64,000 nt of DNA from Legionella jordanis (GTDB lineage: Bacteria > Pseudomonadota > Gammaproteobacteria > Legionellales > Legionellaceae), in assembly GCF_900637635.1 (NCBI RefSeq), contig NZ_LR134383.1, positions 578,501 to 642,500 of the forward strand, given 5' to 3'. Numbering within the stretch: the first letter of the stretch is position 1; the number at the start of each line of letters is the position of its first letter. Below, one piece after another: positions 24,325 to 32,778 of the stretch. The notes below the pieces were generated by a model that was not told the origin of the DNA, searched no databases, and worked only from the letters and a program-made list of their open reading frames with translations. The translations under genes were made by a program, and so were the position numbers.

Positions 24325-26985
24325 ATGTCCCTAATTTATCAATTTTACATTCCAGATATTACTTGTAACAGCTGCGTGCAAAGCATTTTAAAGGCACTTT
24401 TGGCTGAAGATTTTCAAAATGAGACCAACTTAATCATTGAATCCCACCATTTGGATCATCAAGAAAAAATTTTAAAAATCCAGGTTAAAGCCCAGGATAA
24501 GACTGCCAGAATAAAAAAGCTGCTGATGCAAAAAATCGAAGACACCGGGTTTTCATGCAGAGAGGTTGTGGAAGACAGTCTTGTTGAAAAAGAAGAGCTC
24601 ATGCAAGATCATTCTCTTGAAACAAGAAAGGTCACGCAAGTCAGCCTATTTGAAAAAATCTACAGTCATCATTGGTTGCTTGGCGGAATCGGTATTGGCA
24701 CTGGCATTGCCTTAATGATTGTATCAATGCTTGCCAGCGGTGGTTTATCTCTTGCAGTGATGATTGCAATCAGCGCAACTAGCAGTTTGCTTACTTTGGC
24801 TTTAGGAGCGCCTTTTTATTATCAAGCGATTAAAAAATTATTTTATAACGGTTCAATGTCGATGGATACTCTGTTTTCCATCAGTACGCTTACGGTGATT
24901 GCTGTTTCTCTCGCCTCATTTGCATTTCCCTGGCTACCAATGATGCTCGAAGCAGGTTTATTAATTTTTGGATTTCGCCATCTTGGCTTGGCGATTGAAC
25001 ATAAGCTGACAAAGAGTTGGTTATCTGAGAAAAAATTTACAGACCGGCTTCCTATGGAGGTCGATGTCCTGGAAGAAAATAGTTCTATTAAACAAAAGCT
25101 ACGCTCCATCAAAGCGGGGGAGATCATCATTTTAAAACCGGGTGATGTTGTACCAATTGATGGTGAGCCATTGAACGATGTATTGCTGTATGACAGCATT
25201 ATTACTGGTTCGTTTTTGCCAAGCCTGTATAAACCGGGAAGAAAATTATATGCGGGGATGCAACTGACGGAGGACTCTCCTGTTGCACACATCAAAGCGA
25301 GTGACGCCTTTTTGTCTTTAGAAGCGGGGAATGTGGTCCCTGTTGATGCTGTTGCTGAAGAAGAATGCCTAATCTTTAATGAAGACTTGAATCAAAATAT
25401 TACTGTGCCTAAAGGCACCACTGTAGTTGCAAACAGCCGTATGGCAACTAAAGCCAAACTAAAAGTAATATCAGTGGGCTCTTATTCGCATCTGCATCGA
25501 TTGGATCGCAATAATGAATTGGCCCAATTTGAAAAGGCTCCAATCGAGGAAGTCACCACCAAAACATTGCAGTACTTCATCCCTGCGGTTCTGCTTATTG
25601 CTCTGTTCTCCGCCCTAATAATTAGTATGTTCTTTCCCCTGGCGATTGCTATCAATTGCGCCATTTCTGTTTTAGTTGCTGCATGCCCATGTACTTTGGG
25701 GTTGATTACGCCTTTATCGGTGAAAATCGGCATCAAAAAGGCCGCAGAACAAGGGGCGCAGTTTAGTAGTGCTCGCATGTTGCAGGCTGCAAATGCAGTT
25801 AATGCCATTGTATTTGATTTGAATGGAACATTAACCACAGGTATTCCAATAGTAAAGGATTATGCGTTCCATCCTCAATTGACTACTGAAGAGGAGCTAT
25901 TCAGTTATTTGGCTGCTGTTGAAGAAAATGCTCCACACCCAGTAGCCAAAGCCATATGGGAGTTTGCGGTTAAAAAGAATAGAAAACCAATGTTCATTAA
26001 ACAGAGCGATAACTCAGACCACTCTGGAATCAGGGCGACCATTCGCAAATTGGACTCCGAGCAAGAAGAGGAGATCATTATTGGCGATCAAAGCATTATG
26101 GAGAAATATGGAATTGATCTCAGCCTGGTTCATGAAAAATACAAGGTTAAGGCCGGAGAGTCACTAAGCTATATTGCTAGAGATGGCAAACTATTGGGTT
26201 ACACCATTATTACTGATCCTTTTCGCCCCGGAGCTCTTGAAACAATAGAACTGTTGAGGAAGAAAGGCATCAAGATTTTTCTTTGCACCGGTGCTCACAA
26301 AACCACCGCTGAAGCCTATGCGGCTGAAGCCAAGATTCCATTGTCGAATGTGGCCTATGGCTGTATGGGTTTTTCTGAGAACAGTGAAGACCATTCCAAG
26401 ATAAGGTTTATTAAACAATTGAAAGATATGGGATACCAATTGGCTATGGTTGGTGATGCGGCCAATGATGCCAATGCCATGGCTGCTACCTTTGGAATTG
26501 CAATCCGATCCAAATCAGGGGATGAGGTGACGCAGCAGCAAGCCAGTGTCGTTATCCACGGTGACTCACTTTTACCTGTGGTGAATGTGTTTAACGTGGC
26601 AGAACAAACGGTTCGTAATATTAAACAAAATTTGGGTTTTAGCTTGTTTTATAATCTGGCTTCTGTTTTTTTGGCCAGTGGGTTGTTATTGGCTTTTGGT
26701 TTTACTCTTAACCCTGCTGTCGGCGTAGCCCTGATGATTCTACAAACCACATTAATTTTGGCTAATGCCTATCGCTTTAAAACACAGCCTCTACCTTTGC
26801 CTTCATTGGATTCCTCCTCTGCCGTTACCCAGGAATCCTATTGCTGTTTTAACAGGCATCTTAATCAAAATAGCCATTTGAATGTCCATGTTATAGAAAA
26901 ACAAGAAGAAAATTCAATTAGGCCAGAATTTGAAAGTCCAACATTGAATTATGAGGAAACTGAAACTTATATGCCTAGCGTGTGA
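24325..26985 (+). CDS. Aberrant P1B-type (copper-ATPase-like) protein
   Basis: An 886-residue protein with P1B heavy-metal ATPase layout: an N-terminal HMA-like domain with Cys14 and Cys17 (DITCNSC), eight membrane segments, the metal-site CPC at 454-456 and HP at 538-539. Several motifs are altered. The phosphorylation motif is DLNGT (Asp498) instead of DKTGT, the hinge is GDAAND (710-715) instead of GDGxND, and the actuator motif TGE reads TGS (294-296). The actuator segment seems to be present twice (GDVVPIDG at 273-280, then GNVVPVDA at 335-342), neither copy with a TGE. Transport by the usual cycle is doubtful; a regulatory or decaying paralog is possible. It precedes convergent folB, overlapping its end by 11 bases. 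Confidence 0.8.
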   Translation: MSLIYQFYIPDITCNSCVQSILKALLAEDFQNETNLIIESHHLDHQEKILKIQVKAQDKTARIKKLLMQKIEDTGFSCREVVEDSLVEKEELMQDHSLETRKVTQVSLFEKIYSHHWLLGGIGIGTGIALMIVSMLASGGLSLAVMIAISATSSLLTLALGAPFYYQAIKKLFYNGSMSMDTLFSISTLTVIAVSLASFAFPWLPMMLEAGLLIFGFRHLGLAIEHKLTKSWLSEKKFTDRLPMEVDVLEENSSIKQKLRSIKAGEIIILKPGDVVPIDGEPLNDVLLYDSIITGSFLPSLYKPGRKLYAGMQLTEDSPVAHIKASDAFLSLEAGNVVPVDAVAEEECLIFNEDLNQNITVPKGTTVVANSRMATKAKLKVISVGSYSHLHRLDRNNELAQFEKAPIEEVTTKTLQYFIPAVLLIALFSALIISMFFPLAIAINCAISVLVAACPCTLGLITPLSVKIGIKKAAEQGAQFSSARMLQAANAVNAIVFDLNGTLTTGIPIVKDYAFHPQLTTEEELFSYLAAVEENAPHPVAKAIWEFAVKKNRKPMFIKQSDNSDHSGIRATIRKLDSEQEEEIIIGDQSIMEKYGIDLSLVHEKYKVKAGESLSYIARDGKLLGYTIITDPFRPGALETIELLRKKGIKIFLCTGAHKTTAEAYAAEAKIPLSNVAYGCMGFSENSEDHSKIRFIKQLKDMGYQLAMVGDAANDANAMAATFGIAIRSKSGDEVTQQQASVVIHGDSLLPVVNVFNVAEQTVRNIKQNLGFSLFYNLASVFLASGLLLAFGFTLNPAVGVALMILQTTLILANAYRFKTQPLPLPSLDSSSAVTQESYCCFNRHLNQNSHLNVHVIEKQEENSIRPEFESPTLNYEETETYMPSV

Positions 26986-27313
26986 TGGTAACTCGCACAT
27001 CTCCGGCATTTTTAATGGCGTGGGGCTTACTGACACTAACGGTCAATTGCGAAATGTTAAAATTTGCCTTTATTCGTTCGGCAATGCAATTGGCCGCAGT
27101 TTCAATCAGATGGAAGGATGAAGATTCAACGTAAGCGGTGATTTCAGTGCATAATTGGGCATAGTCAATGGTACCGCCTAGATCATCGTTGCAAGTGCTG
27201 CAATCTATAGGAATAGAAACATCAATGGATAGTCGCTGCAATATCTGCTGTTCCCAATCATGAACGCCAATCCGAGTATTAACCTGAAGATTTTTGATTT
27301 GTAAGAGATCCAT
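26975..27313 (-). CDS. folB: Dihydroneopterin aldolase
   Basis: A 112-residue enzyme of the folate pathway, converting 7,8-dihydroneopterin to 6-hydroxymethyl-dihydropterin and glycolaldehyde. Typical residues are IGVHDWEQ near the start, TIDYAQLCTEI in the middle and SSFHLIETAANCIAERI, ending in VSVSKPHAI with the catalytic Lys. ATG 27313 is chosen over a TTG at 27325. It overlaps the P-type ATPase gene tail to tail. Confidence 0.95.
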   Translation of the reverse strand: MDLLQIKNLQVNTRIGVHDWEQQILQRLSIDVSIPIDCSTCNDDLGGTIDYAQLCTEITAYVESSSFHLIETAANCIAERIKANFNISQLTVSVSKPHAIKNAGDVRVTITR

Positions 27314-27572
27314 GGTATTTAACAATCTGGCTTAGAACCGCCCAAGCATAGCAAGCTGCCTTGTGAAGGGCAATCCCGAATAAAAGGACTATTTGACAAG
27401 CTGGATGCAATTATAATGCTTCAGGATTTGAACATACACATTAAGTTAATGCTTAACGCAATACTTGATTAGTATTTTATCAAAAGTTATGCTGTTTCTA
27501 GTTTGCTTGAAGTTGGTTGTTTAAAAAGAACAAACATCTCTACCTTTGCTTTCACGCCATAAGGATTGGATC
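27314..27572. other. Intergenic region between folB and the U-box-like gene
   Basis: 259 bases between divergent genes; AT-rich and without any clear structure or repeat. It should contain both promoters. Confidence 0.3.
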
Positions 27573-28811
27573 ATGTCTCTTCTTACTGAGATTAACCTAA
27601 TAAAATACCAACAGGCTGCTAAGGAAAAATTAACTCTGCTTATAGATCCTGCCACAAGATCGATTCCAAATGACCCTGTATTTGTTTGTTATGCAGATGG
27701 TGGGATTGCAACCCCGCGTTTATTCTCGAAGGCAGCAGTTATTGAATATCTGCATCAAAATTCGGTTTCACGTAACATTTTAAAAGAATTGCAGGAAGAC
27801 AAAACCGGGTTCTTTGTGGCTTTAAAGCACGCTGATCAACTAAGCGATGCAGAGGAAAAATATAAGAATTTTTTGCTAACTTTAAAAAACTTAAGCGCTG
27901 AAAAAATTATACAGATCCTTAAAAATTTAATTTATGTTTCAAAAATTTTTTATTTTTCTGAGGAAATTCGCTCGGTGCTGTTTCGTGTTTACTGTATTTT
28001 GGATTATGAAAGCAAAACGCATATAGAGCAATTTCTCAATGTATTGCAAAAGGAGGAGGATTTCGAGCAAGCTGTCAGGGATCTCTGCCAATTTTACGAA
28101 TACCTCTTTTATTTACAAACGGAAATTAATCTCATTCATCATAATAAACTGGTGAGAGATAATCGGTCCCTGGGAGAAACTGAATTCATATGTCCAGTAA
28201 CCAGGCGGATAACGAGTGGACATAGAACGCTGGCCTCCCAGCAAAGTGCCAATAAATTTCTAGCAATTTTTATTGTGTTAAGTCATTTGGCCAAAGTCGA
28301 ATCTGAGGATATCCAAACGTTTCTGGAACAACAACCTATTGATTATTTCAACAAAGCTGAACAATTACTTTACCATTATGCCCGATTTCCTGCTCAATAT
28401 AATTTTTCCAAAGAGCAGGTGGCTTTTTTAAATGCGGTGGGAGCTCGCGAGGTTATCAGTCATATTCGCTACAAGCATTTATGGCAGGATGGAAACAGTT
28501 TTGAAGAAAATGTTTTGTCATTGCTGATTGATTATAACAAGCAGAATTGGCAATACCCCTCACTAGGGTTATTCCTGACAGGACATTGGAACCGACATCA
28601 TCAGGAGAGGATTCGCGAAGCGATACAAGAACTGCAAGATGGCAAGAATGTCCATCTTGTAATAAAGGAATTAAAAGATTACATCGACTCCATTAACGAA
28701 GTTAATCCAGACGGCTCCCTGGCCATGCGCTTAGCTTACATGCACCATAAAATGGATGAGGCTACTGTTAGCTTAGCAGCCGCTTCATCCATTACCCCTC
28801 TTAATCCCTAG
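27573..28811 (+). CDS. Orphan protein with U-box-like segments, candidate effector
   Basis: A 412-residue soluble protein; ATG 27573 follows AAGGA, while an in-frame codon 27 bases upstream has no site. Residues ~23-62 resemble a U-box: LIDPATRSIPNDPV, then DGG and FSKAAVIEYL, at the spacing of the consensus CPIT...DPV...G...I..WL. A second segment at 205-213 (FICPVTRRI) looks like the start of a degenerate second copy. U-boxes recruit ubiquitin-conjugating E2 enzymes, and Legionella effectors such as LubX use them in host cells. The rest is helical and unrecognised. This is a resemblance by eye, not a search result. Confidence 0.5.
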   Translation: MSLLTEINLIKYQQAAKEKLTLLIDPATRSIPNDPVFVCYADGGIATPRLFSKAAVIEYLHQNSVSRNILKELQEDKTGFFVALKHADQLSDAEEKYKNFLLTLKNLSAEKIIQILKNLIYVSKIFYFSEEIRSVLFRVYCILDYESKTHIEQFLNVLQKEEDFEQAVRDLCQFYEYLFYLQTEINLIHHNKLVRDNRSLGETEFICPVTRRITSGHRTLASQQSANKFLAIFIVLSHLAKVESEDIQTFLEQQPIDYFNKAEQLLYHYARFPAQYNFSKEQVAFLNAVGAREVISHIRYKHLWQDGNSFEENVLSLLIDYNKQNWQYPSLGLFLTGHWNRHHQERIREAIQELQDGKNVHLVIKELKDYIDSINEVNPDGSLAMRLAYMHHKMDEATVSLAAASSITPLNP

Positions 28812-28823
28812 CTAGGGGTTTTT
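28794..28823 (+). terminator. Terminator embedded in the end of the U-box-like gene
   Basis: ACCCCT (28794-28799) pairs with AGGGGT (28814-28819), followed by a T run to 28823. The inner palindrome CCCTAGCTAGGG offers an alternative fold. It begins before the stop codon at 28811 and covers the end of the convergent phospholipase gene. Confidence 0.6.
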
Positions 28824-30415
28824 AGTAAAACAGTTTGACTGGATTGGTGCCTTTCCTCTCGCGGCGATTGTTGGTGGTATAGGGTTGCCGAACAAGCTTC
28901 AATTCTGCTTTCTGTTGGCCGACGCCATGCTCCAATCGGCTCATCGTTTTCTATTGCTGATGGTGTAGGTGAATCGGATGGAGTGGAGTTCAGGGATTGA
29001 GGCTCTTGTTCTGCTGAATTCACAGCCATTTCATCTACAGGTTTTTGTTCCACTACGGGCGAATAAATAAAGCCTAATAGCCTTAGCTTTATTACCAATA
29101 GAACGGCTTGCCACCCGGTGAGCCTTTCATAGCCATTGTTGCGGGGATTAGCCAAAGTAGTATGGTATTCACTGGGAGACAGCAACTTGCTGATTTTGAT
29201 GTTTGAGCGGAAGTAAATTTCGCCATCGTCTCCGATGAGAAGTAAGGGTTGGTTTTGCGTCGTTTGATAATCGACTTCAGGCAAAAAACAAAAACCGCCA
29301 AAATTGGCTCTCTTGGGTTTTTCCCCTGTTTTCAATAAGCGTGCAATATCTCCCAAGGAGTTGGTCATTCCATTAACCAACATGTCGCCATTGCTGTCAT
29401 TACCTTTTAGGAAGTAAGTTCCATCTCCAAAGGCTTCATCCACTGTTTTAGGCATAATTAAAGTCTGATGCCGTTTCCAGTCCTTCATGCTAGGCTGGTG
29501 AGGGTTAGTCACTGTGACACTGCGGGTATTGTCCTCATTGTGCATATTATTAATGAGAATGCTGCCCCACATGCCAAAACGCTCGGGCATGGTTTTTCTC
29601 AAGACACCAATCCGGCTCAAATGCCCACCGGCATAATGATCGGAATAAAAGTGATTGGCAAATAAACTTTGGGCTACAGCCATTGCATGATAGCGTTGTC
29701 CCAGTTCTGTACAAACTTCTTGGTCTGATTCTTTCCCGGTAAATTTGTATTTGACTGGATCTTCTTTAATTCTAAGCAAAATGGATTGCAGAGTCTCGAA
29801 AGCAGCTGGTGAGATGACCTCGGATGCAGCCAATTTGTGAAAATTAAAAGCAAGTTCGGCCATATCCAGGGCATTTTGATGTCCTACCACATAAGCTCTG
29901 GCAGACCACGGAGAGAAATGGGCTTCATTGTTGTTGAGCTTTTCGCTATAGCCTTTTACTTTAAAGGAGTAAACCAACTGTTGGAAAAGACCGTTTAAAG
30001 ATTTAAAAAAAGGAATGTAGGTGGTTTTTTCAATTCTGTAGATTTCTTCAACGTCTTGTTCACTAACGGTTGGAGAGGCTAAATCAGCATAAGCTTTAAG
30101 AAATGCAGAACGCTCTTTATCGCTTACTGGTTCATTCAAAACTTTTTTATGGCCTCTGCCGTGTTCCCCGGAAGGTATTGACAGTTCAAGACCCCAACCT
30201 GGGGAAGTATAATAGTCCCCTGCCAGGGCAACCACGCTTCCAGCGCTTAAAGTCAAATCCAGAGGTACTGGAATACCATCGACGTTTTGCATCATTTTAA
30301 GCTTAAGGACATCGTCTTTTTGAGGCAGGAGATGTTTGCTGCCAAAAAGGTAAGGATTGCCCATGGTCTCGATGCGGATTTGGTCTCCGGCTCTTTTGTG
30401 TTCGTTCGTTTCCAT
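28808..30415 (-). CDS. PlcA/PlcC-type zinc phospholipase C with extended C-terminus
   Basis: Predicted phosphatidylcholine-specific phospholipase C of the Pseudomonas fluorescens/Legionella Plc family. Family motifs: ALAGDYYTSPG near residue 66; HFSPWSARAYVVGHQNAL near 165; NHFYSDHYAGGHLSRIG near 255, where the His and Asp residues would bind zinc. Legionella PlcA and PlcB are secreted by the type II system and PlcC (CegC1) by Dot/Icm. No signal peptide is seen here, which favours PlcC-like export. The last ~85 residues are Ser/Pro/Glu-rich and disordered, ending in PREERHQSSQTVLLKTPS, consistent with a type IV signal. The exact start (GTG 30421 or ATG 30415) is uncertain. Confidence 0.72.
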   Translation of the reverse strand: METNEHKRAGDQIRIETMGNPYLFGSKHLLPQKDDVLKLKMMQNVDGIPVPLDLTLSAGSVVALAGDYYTSPGWGLELSIPSGEHGRGHKKVLNEPVSDKERSAFLKAYADLASPTVSEQDVEEIYRIEKTTYIPFFKSLNGLFQQLVYSFKVKGYSEKLNNNEAHFSPWSARAYVVGHQNALDMAELAFNFHKLAASEVISPAAFETLQSILLRIKEDPVKYKFTGKESDQEVCTELGQRYHAMAVAQSLFANHFYSDHYAGGHLSRIGVLRKTMPERFGMWGSILINNMHNEDNTRSVTVTNPHQPSMKDWKRHQTLIMPKTVDEAFGDGTYFLKGNDSNGDMLVNGMTNSLGDIARLLKTGEKPKRANFGGFCFLPEVDYQTTQNQPLLLIGDDGEIYFRSNIKISKLLSPSEYHTTLANPRNNGYERLTGWQAVLLVIKLRLLGFIYSPVVEQKPVDEMAVNSAEQEPQSLNSTPSDSPTPSAIENDEPIGAWRRPTESRIEACSATLYHQQSPREERHQSSQTVLLKTPS

Positions 30416-30535
30416 AATCACTCATGGAGGGTTGCAGTGGCCTCATTTTAATCGGTTTAAATTAAAGTAATCTTAAGAGATGGTAAAAATACCAATCAAT
30501 TTGTTCAGAATAATAATCTTATTTTTGAACTCAGC

Positions 30536-30564
30536 CTGTCTTTTCCAAGTGACAATGCTAGAAT
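30536..30564 (+). promoter_or_regulatory. Candidate hemE promoter
   Basis: TAGAAT at 30559-30564 preceded by TG (extended -10), with CTGTCT at 30536-30541 exactly 17 bases before it as a weak -35. It lies 31 bases upstream of the hemE ATG. Confidence 0.45.
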
Positions 30565-30594
30565 CGTTGCACCATTAGACGAAAAAGATAACTT

Positions 30595-31656
30595 ATGCAA
30601 ACAGAAATTGTAGAATCCTTGCTTGTTCGTGCATTGAAACGAAAACCTGTTCCAAGAACCCCTGTTTGGATTATGCGCCAAGCAGGCCGCTACCTTCCTG
30701 AATATCGTTTGACCCGAGAAAAAGCGGGTGATTTTTTAAGCTTATGCAAAAACCCTGATTTGGCTTGTGAAGTAACCCTGCAACCTTTGAAACGGTTTAA
30801 GTTGGATGCCGCTATTTTATTTTCTGATATTTTGACCATCCCTGATGCCATGGGGCTTGAGCTGTATTTTACTGAGGGAGAAGGTCCGGCTTTTCGCAAA
30901 CCCGTACGTGATTTTGATGGCATCAATCAATTGCAAATACCCAAAGCACAGGATTTGGATTACGTGATGAAGGCTGTCACTTTAATTCGCCGTGAAATGC
31001 CTAAAGATTTGCCTCTCATTGGTTTTTCAGGTAGTCCATGGACTTTGTCCTGCTACATGGTGGAAGGGGGCGGCAGTCGTGATTTCAGACAGACTCTAAA
31101 ACTGCTCTACACTGAGCCGCAAAGCATGCACCTATTACTTGCTAAACTGACCCAGTCTGTAACTGCCTATTTAGAGCAGCAAATCCAAGCTGGTGTCAAT
31201 GTGGTTATGCTGTTTGATACTTGGGGCGGAATCCTGACAACCAATAATTATCAAGAATTTTCTTTAAATTACATGGCAGAAATTGTTAAGTTCCTTAAAA
31301 CAAAATACCCTCATATTCCGATTATCCTGTTTACGAAAGGTGGGGGACAATGGCTTAAATCCATGGCCCAGACTGGCTGTGATGCTTTGGGTTTGGATTG
31401 GACTTGCGATTTGGGCCTGGCTCGTGCAGCGGTGGGGGATAAGGTGGCTTTGCAGGGAAATCTTGATCCCTCGGTATTGCTTTCTAACCCTGAAAGCATC
31501 CGCCATCATGTTCAATTGCTGCTGGAATCGTTTGGCCATGGTGAGGGCCATGTGTTTAATTTAGGTCATGGAATCACGCCCGATGTGCCTCCTGAGCATG
31601 TTAGTGCTATGATTGAAGCAGTACATGAATTAAGTCCAAAGTATCACGGAGGATAA
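30595..31656 (+). CDS. hemE: Uroporphyrinogen decarboxylase
   Basis: A 353-residue enzyme that removes four carboxyl groups from uroporphyrinogen III to give coproporphyrinogen III in heme synthesis. The signatures [15 protein letters not shown] and [16 protein letters not shown] are intact, as is [13 protein letters not shown] with the key Asp. Length is normal. The downstream yheT gene starts four bases after the stop, so the pair is probably one transcript. Confidence 0.98.
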   Translation: MQTEIVESLLVRALKRKPVPRTPVWIMRQAGRYLPEYRLTREKAGDFLSLCKNPDLACEVTLQPLKRFKLDAAILFSDILTIPDAMGLELYFTEGEGPAFRKPVRDFDGINQLQIPKAQDLDYVMKAVTLIRREMPKDLPLIGFSGSPWTLSCYMVEGGGSRDFRQTLKLLYTEPQSMHLLLAKLTQSVTAYLEQQIQAGVNVVMLFDTWGGILTTNNYQEFSLNYMAEIVKFLKTKYPHIPIILFTKGGGQWLKSMAQTGCDALGLDWTCDLGLARAAVGDKVALQGNLDPSVLLSNPESIRHHVQLLLESFGHGEGHVFNLGHGITPDVPPEHVSAMIEAVHELSPKYHGG

Positions 31657-31659
31657 TTT

Positions 31660-32637
31660 ATGATCATTGACAGTACCTTCAAACCCGCTTGGTGGCTGTC
31701 AAATTCACACGCGCAAACCGTATTTCCCACCTTAACCCGGCGGATTCAAGCCCCTGTGGACGAAATAGAACGCCTTGAATTGCCTGATGGGGATTTTATT
31801 GATTTAGCTTGGGCGAACAATGCCCTTCCTAAAGACGCTCCATTGATAGTTTTATTGCACGGCCTCGGGGGAGGAATACAATCCTCCTACGTAGGTGGAT
31901 TCATGCGGGCCATCAACCGCATGGGCTGGCGTGCGGTTCTCATGTTGTTTCGTGGGGCCGGTAAAGATCCCAATCGTTTTCCACGCGCCTACCATTCTGG
32001 AGACACCGGCGATTTAAATTATTTTCTTAACCTGATTGCCAAGCGCGAGCCCAACAGCAAAAAAGCCGTCGTTGGTGTGTCCTTAGGTGGGAATGTGTTG
32101 CTTAAATGGCTTGGAGAAACGGGTAAACAATCCATCATAAAAACGGCTGTGGCCATTTCCGTTCCTTTCCAGTTGCGCTTGGTGGCAGATCGAGTCAGCC
32201 GAGGCTTTTCCCGTATTTATCAGGGCTATTTACTAAGGGGTTTAAAGGCTGTTTTTGAGCAAAAAATGGCGGTGTATGGGGACAGCTTGCCTGAGGCGCT
32301 CAAAAATTTCCAAAAATGGCAATGCTTTTGGACTTTTGATGAATACGTCACAGCGCCTTTAAATGGTTTTCCCAATGTGCATACTTATTATCGAGAATCC
32401 AGCTCACGCTATTATTTAAATCACATCGCAACACCAACCTTGATTATTCATGCTTTAGATGATCCTTTCATGACGCCAGATGTGGTGCCAACGCCTAAAG
32501 AGCTCTCTGAAGATACGGTTTTGGAACTAAGCCCTACAGGAGGCCACGTGGGTTTCATCAGCGGCAACATCCCTGGGATTCCTGTCTACTGGTTAGAACA
32601 AAGAGTTTTGGATCACTTAAAATCCGTCCTGAATTAG
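31660..32637 (+). CDS. yheT: YheT-family alpha/beta hydrolase
   Basis: A 325-residue hydrolase of the YheT/ABHD1-3 group. Catalytic elements: the oxyanion strand LLHGLGGGIQSSY, nucleophile elbow GVSLGGNVLLKWLGE with Ser, the Asp in HALDDPFM and His in GGHVGFISG. GGAGG precedes the start and overlaps the end of hemE. Natural substrate unknown; possibly medium-chain esters. Confidence 0.92.
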   Translation: MIIDSTFKPAWWLSNSHAQTVFPTLTRRIQAPVDEIERLELPDGDFIDLAWANNALPKDAPLIVLLHGLGGGIQSSYVGGFMRAINRMGWRAVLMLFRGAGKDPNRFPRAYHSGDTGDLNYFLNLIAKREPNSKKAVVGVSLGGNVLLKWLGETGKQSIIKTAVAISVPFQLRLVADRVSRGFSRIYQGYLLRGLKAVFEQKMAVYGDSLPEALKNFQKWQCFWTFDEYVTAPLNGFPNVHTYYRESSSRYYLNHIATPTLIIHALDDPFMTPDVVPTPKELSEDTVLELSPTGGHVGFISGNIPGIPVYWLEQRVLDHLKSVLN

Positions 32638-32778
32638 CAGCTTCCGCAAAGCATCAATACTCTAAATAGCCAAACAGCTCAAAATTCTCAATGTGTTTAT
32701 CTCTTGGGTAAATTTACCCATACCTTAGCCAGCAAACAAGAACTAACATTGCCAAAAATTTAATCAATTGAGGTTGCG

